In this document: positions 1 to 5,506 of the stretch, piece after piece | Numbering within the stretch: the stretch's first letter is position 1 | Layout of the letters: the number at the start of each line of letters is the position of its first letter | NCBI GenBank assembly: GCA_017964055.1 | Contig: JAGCSS010000124.1 | Span: forward strand, 1 to 5,506 | DNA length: 5,506 nt | Origin: Lachnospiraceae bacterium | GTDB taxonomy: Bacteria > Bacillota > Clostridia > Lachnospirales > Lachnospiraceae | Direction of reading: 5' to 3' | Program-made: the position numbers and the translations under genes | The notes under the pieces: generated by a model | The model's database searches: none | What the model was told of the DNA's origin: nothing | The model's input: only the letters and a program-made list of their open reading frames with translations

Positions 1-843
1 ACCCTGAAAAAGATAGTCAGATCGGACGATATCGTCTGCCGTATCGGCGGCGATGAGTTCATCGTTTTCTTCAAGGGCGTGGCATCCCGTGAGTTCGCGT
101 CTTCAAAGGCCGAGGAGATCATCCTCACCCTCGACCGCGACAAAAACGAGTACCACATTTCGGTTTCCATCGGTATCGCGACCGCTCCGTATGACGGCAA
201 CGATTTCGTGACCCTCTACAATAAGGCCGACAAGGCTCTGTACCATGTAAAAGAGAACGGCAAGCACAGTTATCACTTCTACAGTGATGTCATCGGGCAT
301 GTCCGTTCCACGGCCAAGAGCACACAGATCGACCTTGAGTACCTGCGGCGCTTCATCAGCGAGCCCGGCAGCAGCCCGATCGGTGCTTATCAGGTTAAGT
401 ACGATACGTTCAAAAAGATATACAATTACATGCTCCGCGCCCAGAAGCGCAGCAAGACTCCTCTCCTGCTGCTTCTCCTGACGCTCAGCGGAGCCGGCGA
501 CGAGACGCTCGAGAGCGACATTCTCGACTCTTCGCTTGCCTGCCTGAAGGAATCCGTCACCACCTCGCTCAGATGCGGAGATGTGGCCACGAATTATTCC
601 TCCAGCCAGTTTATCGTTATCCTGACCGATGCCACCGAGGCAAACGGCTACACTATCGCGGAGCGTATCCGCAGCCGTTTCTACAAGAGCATCGACAATC
701 CTTCGGTCAAGCTCAATTACGTGATCGATTCGTCTCCGGAAGCTATCTCGCACAGTTCGTTCGAGGACCGCGATTTCGATGTGGATTCCGATGAGAGCTT
801 CATCGTAGGCAAGGAGGCTCCCCCTGAGGAGACCTTTGAATAA
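1..843 (+). CDS. Diguanylate cyclase with tandem GGDEF domains, the second degenerate (5'-truncated by window)
   Basis: The reading frame is open from base 1 to the TAA at 841-843; the N-terminus and any sensor domain lie outside the window, leaving 280 residues. Residues 1-96 are the C-terminal part of a GGDEF domain, which makes cyclic di-GMP from two GTP. The active-site loop GGDEF is at residues 16-20 (bases 46-60). The inhibitory-site motif RSDD (residues 7-10) sits exactly five residues before it, and SIGIA and ADKALY-x-x-KENGK follow as the usual C-terminal signatures. Residues about 127-247 look like a second GGDEF fold: a leucine-rich first strand, then RCGD (191-194), five residues, and SSSQF (200-204) where GGDEF should be. 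The strand-1 metal-binding Asp is also absent (TLS at 161-163). I infer an active cyclase joined to a non-catalytic, possibly c-di-GMP-binding, domain. The tail (about 250-280) is acidic. A terminator follows 36 bases after the stop. Confidence 0.92.
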   Translation, partial: TLKKIVRSDDIVCRIGGDEFIVFFKGVASREFASSKAEEIILTLDRDKNEYHISVSIGIATAPYDGNDFVTLYNKADKALYHVKENGKHSYHFYSDVIGHVRSTAKSTQIDLEYLRRFISEPGSSPIGAYQVKYDTFKKIYNYMLRAQKRSKTPLLLLLLTLSGAGDETLESDILDSSLACLKESVTTSLRCGDVATNYSSSQFIVILTDATEANGYTIAERIRSRFYKSIDNPSVKLNYVIDSSPEAISHSSFEDRDFDVDSDESFIVGKEAPPEETFE

Positions 844-862
844 TATATTTACCGATACGGTA

Positions 863-891
863 TTGACGTAACCAAACTCACCGTGTATCCT
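863..891 (+). promoter_or_regulatory. Candidate sigma-A promoter for the PdaA-like gene
   Basis: TTGACG (863-868) is followed after 17 bases by TATCCT (886-891), a good -35 match and a four-of-six -10 match at ideal spacing. Initiation would fall near base 898. The -10 box lies in the 5' arm of the terminator hairpin at 880-909, so a transcript started here would carry only the 3' arm. This is a pattern match only. Confidence 0.45.
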
Positions 892-918
892 TTTTCGAGG
901 ATACACGGTTATTATTTT
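880..918 (+). terminator. Intrinsic terminator after the GGDEF gene
   Basis: A perfect 11-bp inverted repeat (880-890 pairing with 899-909, loop of 8 bases) is followed by the T-rich run TTATTATTTT (909-918). It begins 36 bases after the GGDEF stop codon and ends just before the Shine-Dalgarno sequence of the next gene. The T-tract is interrupted by two A residues, so termination may be incomplete. The opposite strand has no T-run, so it should act on plus-strand transcripts only. Confidence 0.8.
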
Positions 919-919
919 G

Positions 920-926
920 AAGGAAG
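920..926 (+). promoter_or_regulatory. Ribosome binding site fixing the ATG start at 935
   Basis: AAGGAAG ends 8 bases before ATG 935-937. An in-frame TTG at 917 would add six residues but overlaps this site and has nothing suitable upstream (the terminator T-run), so ATG 935 is preferred. Confidence 0.75.
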
Positions 927-934
927 TAACAGAT

Positions 935-2263
935 ATGAGCAACAGAACAAAAGCAATGATAGCAGCGATCTCGGTCATGTCACTCGCCACGGTCGCACTT
1001 ATAGTATTTCTCGTAACCAGGATCGGGTCGGATAAAAACTCCGGTCCCGCAGACATCACACCGACGCAGACCGCGTCTGCCGGAACGGACGGTTCGACCG
1101 GCGCTCCCGCCGCGACATCATCCCCTGCCGGCACAGACGCACAGGATCCCGAGCCCGGCAGCGTAACACCTGACGACAATCAGACAACCGATACTCCCGC
1201 TCCCACGGAGCCCGCAGCCACCGCGACACCCACACCCGCCATCACGGACGATCCAAACTCCCCCATCAAAGCCAACGCCACGGTAAACGCTTCGGAGCTG
1301 AATGTCCGCACCGGCGCAGGTACCGGGTACTCAAAACTGAGCGTTGACGGCAAAGAAGTATCGCTCGTCAGAAACAACCGCGTACAGATCCTCGAGGCAG
1401 TCGACGACTGGTTCCGCATCATGGTTGCCGTAGGTGACCGCGCTGTCGAGGGTTATTCCTACGCGCCCTACATCACTCCCGACAAGGGTTCGGGCTTTAA
1501 AGGCGTTTCAGCGATAGCCGGCGCCGTCGATATCGAGTCCGAAAGATACAAGGATTACGACAATATCCTCAGGGAATGGTGGTATGACCGCAATTCCACC
1601 CATACCCTCCCCAGACCCGGATACGCGAACGATATTTCGGCCAGATTCAAGGATTATGACGCATACTACGCCAACACTGACGTGGCAGAGGGCGACAAGG
1701 TCATCTACATAACCTTTGACGCCGGCTATGAGAACGGATATACCAACCAGATCCTCGATACCCTGAAAAAGCATAATGTGAAAGTATGCTTCTTCGTTAC
1801 CACAGGCTTTGTCAAAGAGGCCCCCGAGACCGCGAAGCGTATGAAGGATGAAGGCCATCTGGTCGGAAACCATACAAAGAATCACCCCGTCCTGCCCAAC
1901 AAGACCGATGAGCAGGTCGAGGATGAATTAAGATCGGTAGAAACCGTATTTAAAGAAAAAACGGGCTATGAGCTCGACCGCTATATCCGTCCCCCTCAGG
2001 GAGACTTCAGCGAAAGGACCCTGAAGATCCAGCAGGATATGGGCTACAAGACCATATTCTGGAGCCTGGCGATCCCGAACGACTGGGATAACAACAAGCA
2101 GGATCAGGTGGACTCACTCGGCAGGTTCAAGGCCGATCACCACAGCGGATGCATAGCGCTGGTTCATGCGAACTCCAGCGCCAACGCAAAAGCTCTCGAC
2201 AGCATACTGACATTCCTCGAGGGCGAAGGATACCGCTTCGGCACGCTCGACGAACTGAAATGA
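935..2263 (+). CDS. pdaA: Membrane-anchored SH3b + polysaccharide deacetylase, PdaA family
   Basis: A 442-residue extracytoplasmic enzyme predicted to remove N-acetyl groups from peptidoglycan muramic acid or a related wall glycan. An uncleaved signal anchor (about residues 7-28, no lipobox) leads into a Thr/Pro/Ala/Asp-rich linker (31-110). A bacterial SH3 domain follows (about 112-183; LNVRTGAG at 122-129), which usually binds the wall. The NodB catalytic domain covers about 250-440: TFDAG (260-264), H313-TKN-H317 metal ligands, RPPQG (352-356), and LVH with H411. The stretch WWYDRN...LP before the barrel and TFDxGYENGYT match Bacillus subtilis PdaA, the muramic delta-lactam de-N-acetylase of spore cortex. 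PdaA itself is about 260 residues and lacks SH3b, so the long linker and SH3b are additions. The usual second Asp of motif 1 is Ala263 (Asn in PdaA). Sporulation versus vegetative role cannot be told from the sequence. It converges on the SDR gene. Confidence 0.88.
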   Translation: MSNRTKAMIAAISVMSLATVALIVFLVTRIGSDKNSGPADITPTQTASAGTDGSTGAPAATSSPAGTDAQDPEPGSVTPDDNQTTDTPAPTEPAATATPTPAITDDPNSPIKANATVNASELNVRTGAGTGYSKLSVDGKEVSLVRNNRVQILEAVDDWFRIMVAVGDRAVEGYSYAPYITPDKGSGFKGVSAIAGAVDIESERYKDYDNILREWWYDRNSTHTLPRPGYANDISARFKDYDAYYANTDVAEGDKVIYITFDAGYENGYTNQILDTLKKHNVKVCFFVTTGFVKEAPETAKRMKDEGHLVGNHTKNHPVLPNKTDEQVEDELRSVETVFKEKTGYELDRYIRPPQGDFSERTLKIQQDMGYKTIFWSLAIPNDWDNNKQDQVDSLGRFKADHHSGCIALVHANSSANAKALDSILTFLEGEGYRFGTLDELK

Positions 2264-2270
2264 ACGCGGT

Positions 2271-3302
2271 TCAAACACTCTTCTTCGCTTCTTCCACCGC
2301 GGCGATCACGCGGTCGCACCATGCGTCGAACTCGGGATCCTCTCTCTGGCACTCTTCCGGATGGGAAAGTACGTAATCCAGAGCGATCCTCACGCCCATA
2401 TCGAATCTCACATTTGTGCGCATATCGGGCACGGCCCGCTTCAGCTTCGTATTGTCAAACACAACTGATACGGACTTGTCGCCGAGCAGCGATCCGGTAA
2501 AGTCATAGCCGTATTTGTCACCGACCGCTCTTAAGAAATCGGTCGATACATGGTATGCGTTCAGCTTTACTCCGAGCGCGTCCGCGATCGTCTGGTATAT
2601 CTGATCCCAGGTCAGCGCCTCGTCCGAGGTGATCTGGAAAGCCTCGCCGATCGCGTGCCTGTTGCCCATGAGTCCTGTATAGCCGATCGCGAAATCCGCA
2701 TTCCAGGTAAGGGTCCAGAGGCTCGAACCGTCACCCTGGATGATGACGGGCTTGCCCTCCTGCATCCTCTTTATCACCTGCCAGAAGCCGTTCTTTCCGT
2801 GCACGCCGAGCGGCACATTGCGCTCGTCATAGGTGTGGCTCGGACGGACGATGGTCACGGGGAAGCCCTCTTCCCTGTACTTCTTCATCAGGAACTCCTC
2901 ACACGTGATCTTGTCGCGAGAGTACTGCCAGTAAGGATTCGCGAGAGTCGTGCCCTCGGTGATGATATAGCCTGCCGCGGGCTTGTTGTACGCCGAGGCG
3001 GAGCTTATATATATGTACTGCTTTGTCTTTCCGGCAAAAAGCCTCCAGTCGCGCTCAACCTGCGATACATGGAATCCTATGAACTCACATACAGCGTCAA
3101 AGGTCATATCGCCGAGCTTTTCCCTAACCGCCGCTTCATCATTCACATCGACCGTTATCCGATGTACGCCCTCAGGCAGGACATTGTTGCGGTTGCCCCT
3201 GTTCATGACCCAGACTTCCCAGTCCAGTTCGTTTACAAGTCTCTTTACGATAGCTGTGCTGATGGTACCCGTTCCGCCGATAAATAATGCTCTTTTCTTC
3301 AT
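2271..3302 (-). CDS. NAD(P)-dependent epimerase/dehydratase-like SDR protein
   Basis: A 343-residue cytoplasmic protein of the extended/atypical short-chain dehydrogenase superfamily. The N-terminal Rossmann fold shows the dinucleotide loop GGTGTIS (residues 9-15) and NRG (34-36) after strand 2, where the Arg may favour NADP or contact the ribose. YISSASAY (98-105) supplies the catalytic Ser, and Y127-SRD-K131 is the YxxxK pair. IVRPSHTYDER (151-161) is typical of the sugar-nucleotide epimerase branch, and ITSDEALTWDQIY is the C-terminal substrate-domain signature. Substrate is unknown; a sugar nucleotide or free sugar derivative is likely. The gene lies 33 bases downstream of the hydrolase-like gene on the same strand without an obvious terminator between, so the two probably form an operon. 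Its ATG is preceded by a GGGGG site (3310-3314). Its stop is 7 bases from the stop of the opposing deacetylase gene. Confidence 0.9.
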   Translation of the reverse strand: MKKRALFIGGTGTISTAIVKRLVNELDWEVWVMNRGNRNNVLPEGVHRITVDVNDEAAVREKLGDMTFDAVCEFIGFHVSQVERDWRLFAGKTKQYIYISSASAYNKPAAGYIITEGTTLANPYWQYSRDKITCEEFLMKKYREEGFPVTIVRPSHTYDERNVPLGVHGKNGFWQVIKRMQEGKPVIIQGDGSSLWTLTWNADFAIGYTGLMGNRHAIGEAFQITSDEALTWDQIYQTIADALGVKLNAYHVSTDFLRAVGDKYGYDFTGSLLGDKSVSVVFDNTKLKRAVPDMRTNVRFDMGVRIALDYVLSHPEECQREDPEFDAWCDRVIAAVEEAKKSV

Positions 3303-3309
3303 GAATAAA

Positions 3310-3314
3310 CCCCC
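3310..3314 (-). promoter_or_regulatory. Ribosome binding site of the SDR gene
   Basis: On the minus strand GGGGG ends 7 bases before the ATG at 3302-3300. It is a G-rich variant of the GGAGG core used by its operon partner. It supports the chosen start, which also places the Rossmann GGTGTIS motif at residue 9, as usual for the family. Confidence 0.55.
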
Positions 3315-3335
3315 ATTCTGCGCGTTGAGCGCTGT

Positions 3336-5090
3336 TCAAAGCTGTTGTCCTTCCCAGACAAAGCTGCTGATCGTGCCGGGCTGTAAGATAACCTCGGCAA
3401 TGTACTCGGTAACCGTTTCAAAGTCCTCGCGGAGAACAACCTGTCTTGCCGGTATCGTCCTTCCGCTCACCGTATCGCGAAGCGCCTGCACCTGCTGCCT
3501 CGTATGCAGCACAACACGCGTCGGATGATTGTTTCCCTTAACGTATCTGTACAGGATCATCGATCCGTCATCATACGCAAACAGCGATGTGTCCCTGCCG
3601 CTCGCGTAGGTGCCCGTTCCTCTGCCTGCCAGCACACGTCTGTAAACATCCGTTGCGGCACCAGGAACCCTGTACAGATTCGCGGCATTCTCGGGAACCG
3701 ATATGATGTAGATCCTGCCCTTGCCGTAGGTGCTTCGGAGCACCAGGGGCGTATGCAGATCGCCGTCGCCGCCGTTTAAGAGCGACCAGGACGCGTTGTT
3801 CCCGTGTACGATCTCAGGGAAAAGGATCGGCGTGCGGTTGTCGATATACCCCGCAAAATCTCCGGTAATGCCGTAACGCGTGACACTGTATTTCCTGCCG
3901 GTAAGCCATGCCTCGGTCAGTCCCGCGGCCCTCAGCCCTTCTCCCGCCGCCTGAAGGAATCCGGTCGTGATCACGGCGTCTCCGCCCTTTTCCACATAGC
4001 CCTTAAGCTTTGATATCACATCGGGATCCCCCGCAGCAGTCTCTGTCAGCAGTATCCTTTCCTCATTCTCCGGGAATACCGGCGTGGGCTCTATCGGGAG
4101 TCCGAGCATTCCGAGACGCATCTCGAGATGATTCTCTCCGCATGCCTCATGCGGTATATAGGTCGGGATGCCCGTGGGTATACCCACTCCGTCTATGATC
4201 TTATCTATTTTCCCGAGCTGCAGTCCCATGGCGCAGACAAACGGATTGTCCACGAGATCGCTCCACATGAAATGCATCAGTTCCTTTGCCTTTGCGAACG
4301 CGGTCAGATACGCCTGCTCCAGGTATCTGTCGACCGACCAGCACTGATAGGTGTCGAACCAGCCTCCGCCGCATCTGCCGGGCCATGCATTCTCCATGAA
4401 CCTGACCAGCGAATAGCTCAGATACTCGGGCAGATGCTGGTCTGCATACGCAGGGCTCCTGGTCTCCGTTCCGATATATGTCGCGTCGAATATATCCCCC
4501 TGAGTGCCGGGCAGATAGCCGTCAAAATGGAAGGACTCCCTCCAGTTCGGATATTTGATTATCATCTTTACGCGCGGGTTCACAGCCTTTGCGGGACCCA
4601 CGATCAGGTTCTTCGAAACATCCGTCATCAGCTCGCGCCTGAAGCTCACCCAGTCGCGGTCGCCCTTTGCTTTGATGCACCGCTCGCAGGTGCAGTTCGT
4701 GAAATAGAAATCGTCGAGGATGATCTCATTGAACATCGACGCCGCGAACTCGGATATCTCCTTAAGCCGCGCGCGCATCGCGGGATCCGTGTAGCAGAAA
4801 GTATTGAAAAGTCTGCGTTTTCCGGTCTCTGCGCCCTCAAAATCATCGATCGTCGTGGTGATCGCGCCCGAGACCTCCACGCCCTTTTCCTCAAGGAACG
4901 ATCTGATCATCGAGAGCTGTTCTTTCTTAACATCGCAGCCGCCTCTGTGAGACTCGAGATAAACCTTGTCGAGACCGATGTATTTCTCGATAAAGGCATA
5001 GTCCGACGCCAGCCGCTCCGGCGTCAGTTCCTCCGCCGTTTTAGCCGGGATGTACGTGACGGTCGTAAAATTCTTAAAATGCTTCCCCAT
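3336..5090 (-). CDS. Glycoside-hydrolase-like TIM-barrel protein of unknown specificity
   Basis: A 584-residue protein without signal peptide, so probably cytoplasmic. I do not recognise a named family. Visible layout: residues about 8-285 read as a TIM barrel (strands VTYIPAKT, KVYLESHRGG, VEVSGAITTT, EIILDDFYF, VKMIIKYPNW, FDATYIGTETR, GGGWFDTY, ELMHFMWSDL). Acidic residues at strand ends are D126, D127 and E209, which are catalytic candidates. C133-x-C135-x-x-C138 after strand 4, with C99 upstream, resembles the zinc-binding cysteine cluster of GH42 beta-galactosidases. Residues about 345-475 (LLTETAAGDP, YVEKGGDAVITTG, GKGRIYIIS) resemble the GATase-like second domain of GH42, and about 495-584 look like a beta-sandwich. 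ATG 5090 is chosen over 5117 because GGAGG lies 10 bases upstream of it, inside the longer version. It leads a two-gene operon with the SDR gene, which suggests intracellular processing of a glycoside or sugar derivative. Hydrolase activity is inferred, not shown. Confidence 0.8.
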   Translation of the reverse strand: MGKHFKNFTTVTYIPAKTAEELTPERLASDYAFIEKYIGLDKVYLESHRGGCDVKKEQLSMIRSFLEEKGVEVSGAITTTIDDFEGAETGKRRLFNTFCYTDPAMRARLKEISEFAASMFNEIILDDFYFTNCTCERCIKAKGDRDWVSFRRELMTDVSKNLIVGPAKAVNPRVKMIIKYPNWRESFHFDGYLPGTQGDIFDATYIGTETRSPAYADQHLPEYLSYSLVRFMENAWPGRCGGGWFDTYQCWSVDRYLEQAYLTAFAKAKELMHFMWSDLVDNPFVCAMGLQLGKIDKIIDGVGIPTGIPTYIPHEACGENHLEMRLGMLGLPIEPTPVFPENEERILLTETAAGDPDVISKLKGYVEKGGDAVITTGFLQAAGEGLRAAGLTEAWLTGRKYSVTRYGITGDFAGYIDNRTPILFPEIVHGNNASWSLLNGGDGDLHTPLVLRSTYGKGRIYIISVPENAANLYRVPGAATDVYRRVLAGRGTGTYASGRDTSLFAYDDGSMILYRYVKGNNHPTRVVLHTRQQVQALRDTVSGRTIPARQVVLREDFETVTEYIAEVILQPGTISSFVWEGQQL

Positions 5091-5133
5091 AAAAAAACAA
5101 CCTCCGTTCTGTATCAATTATACAATCCGGAGG
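5091..5133 (-). terminator. Intrinsic terminator after corA that contains the next gene's Shine-Dalgarno
   Basis: Reading the minus strand, CCTCCG (5133-5128) pairs with CGGAGG (5106-5101). Inside, TTGTAT (5125-5120) pairs with ATACAG (5114-5109, one T-G wobble) around a 5-base loop, with a 2x2 internal loop between the two stems. TTGTTTTTTT (5100-5091) follows at once, giving an intrinsic terminator for corA, whose stop is about 50 bases upstream. The 3' arm holds the GGAGG of the hydrolase-like gene, and the T-run is the spacer to its ATG. Alternatively, the dyad could be a repressor operator. Confidence 0.65.
5101..5105 (-). promoter_or_regulatory. Ribosome binding site fixing the start at 5090
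   Basis: Minus-strand GGAGG, continued as GGAGGTTG, lies 10 bases before the ATG at 5090-5088. The longer in-frame ATG at 5117 would translate through this site and has none of its own, so 5090 is the better start. The site can be hidden in the hairpin described at 5091-5133. Confidence 0.8.
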
Positions 5134-5147
5134 CTGTTCAAGGTCAA
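5117..5147 (-). promoter_or_regulatory. Candidate promoter of the hydrolase-SDR operon
   Basis: On the minus strand TTGACC (5147-5142) is followed after 19 bases by a perfect TATAAT (5122-5117). The spacer is longer than the usual 17. Initiation near 5110 would give a leader of about 20 bases with the Shine-Dalgarno but without the 5' arm of the hairpin. A second TATAAT lies at 5156-5151 but has no recognisable -35 box; starting there would include the whole hairpin in the leader. Confidence 0.5.
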
Positions 5148-5183
5148 TGTATTATATTGCCGCAAAGCTGTAGTATCGGCATA

Positions 5184-5506
5184 TTACAGCCACTTTTTGC
5201 GCTTAAAGAAGATCAGGCAGCAGATCACGATCAGGATGCTCACTGCGATGACTGCCGGATAGCCCCATACGGAGTCGAGCTCCGGCATGTACTTGAAGTT
5301 CATGCCGTACCAGCCCACGATCAGGGTCAGCGGCATAAAGATCGCGGTCACGACCGTGAGCACGGTCATGATGCGGTTCTGTTTTACATCGAGGCGCGAC
5401 TCGTAAGTGTCGCGGATCTGCCCCGCATAGTCCAGCAGTGAATTGACCAGATCGAAGAGTCTGGATACCCTGTTGGAGAAAAGCCTGAAGAATCGTATAT
5501 TCTCCG
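5184..5506 (-). CDS. corA: CorA-type Mg2+/divalent cation transporter, C-terminal end (5' part outside window)
   Basis: The minus-strand frame is open from the window edge to TAA at 5186-5184, giving 106 residues of the C-terminus. The visible part begins in the long stalk helix (RLFDLVNSLLDYAGQIRDTYESRLDVKQNRI). Transmembrane segment 1 (TVLTVVTAIFMPLTLIVGW) follows and ends in the diagnostic YGMNF selectivity-filter motif. A short periplasmic-side loop (KYMPELDSVWGYP) leads to transmembrane segment 2 (AVIAVSILIVICCLIFF), and the chain ends in a basic KRKKWL tail. This is the standard C-terminal half of pentameric CorA channels in the inner/cytoplasmic membrane. The start codon and cytoplasmic funnel domain lie beyond base 5506. 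A hairpin with T-run (5133-5091) downstream is its likely terminator. Confidence 0.95.
   Translation of the reverse strand, partial: ENIRFFRLFSNRVSRLFDLVNSLLDYAGQIRDTYESRLDVKQNRIMTVLTVVTAIFMPLTLIVGWYGMNFKYMPELDSVWGYPAVIAVSILIVICCLIFFKRKKWL

Noticed and set aside
103..1179. Long minus-strand open frame (358 codons) opposite the GGDEF and deacetylase genes
   Set aside because: It is antisense to two well-recognised protein domains, spans a terminator and intergenic region, and its translation is low-complexity Val/Ala-rich without a recognisable domain. It is a shadow of GC-rich codon use.
1028..1264. Thr/Pro/Ala-rich stretch considered as a DNA repeat
   Set aside because: It contains no regular repeat unit at DNA level. 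It is an ordinary disordered linker between the membrane anchor and the SH3b domain.
3320..3332. Small GCGC / GCGC dyad between the hydrolase and SDR genes
   Set aside because: The stem is only 4 bp with a 5-base loop and no T-run, too weak to be called a terminator or operator.
5133..5141. Nonamer GCTGTTCAA repeated at 3331-3339 and 5133-5141, near the two minus-strand gene boundaries
   Set aside because: A shared 9-mer is expected many times by chance in 5.5 kb, and the flanking bases do not match further. One copy also overlaps the hydrolase stop codon.
4128..5441. Long plus-strand open frame (437 codons) opposite the hydrolase gene and the end of corA
   Set aside because: It runs antisense through two supported genes and their control region, its translation shows no domain, and it has no convincing ribosome binding site.

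Overview
The window looks like a piece of chromosome from a low-GC-lineage Gram-positive (Bacillota), most likely a member of Clostridia/Lachnospiraceae with moderately high GC. This is an inference from protein style: a CorA C-terminus and a PdaA-type deacetylase of clostridial type, a Thr/Pro/Ala-rich secreted-protein linker, strong GGAGG-type ribosome binding sites and intrinsic terminators with T-tracts. No mobile element, tRNA, rRNA or CRISPR array is visible, and nearly every base is coding.

Layout. (1) Bases 1-843, plus strand: the 3' end of a diguanylate cyclase gene. It encodes an intact GGDEF domain with an RxxD inhibitory site, followed by a second, catalytically degenerate GGDEF-like domain that still carries RxxD. 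(2) Bases 844-934: a 91-base gap holding an intrinsic terminator and, overlapping it, a candidate promoter for the next gene. (3) Bases 935-2263, plus strand: a membrane-anchored SH3b plus polysaccharide deacetylase protein of the PdaA family. (4) Bases 2271-3302, minus strand: an NAD(P)-dependent epimerase/dehydratase-like SDR protein, converging on the deacetylase with only 7 bases between the stop codons. (5) Bases 3336-5090, minus strand: a 584-residue cytoplasmic glycoside-hydrolase-like protein of unknown specificity, 33 bases upstream of the SDR gene and probably co-transcribed with it. (6) Bases 5091-5183: a compact control region in which a hairpin plus T-run, a TATAAT box and the Shine-Dalgarno sequence of the downstream gene are superimposed. 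(7) Bases 5184-5506, minus strand: the C-terminal end of a CorA-type magnesium/divalent cation channel.

The genes form at least three functional units: c-di-GMP signalling; cell-wall modification at the envelope; and a two-gene, probably carbohydrate-related, operon (hydrolase-like plus SDR) behind corA. The most notable points are the two intergenic regions, both of which nest a candidate promoter inside the upstream gene's terminator hairpin; the tandem catalytic/degenerate GGDEF pair; and the unclassified hydrolase-like protein with a GH42-like cysteine cluster.
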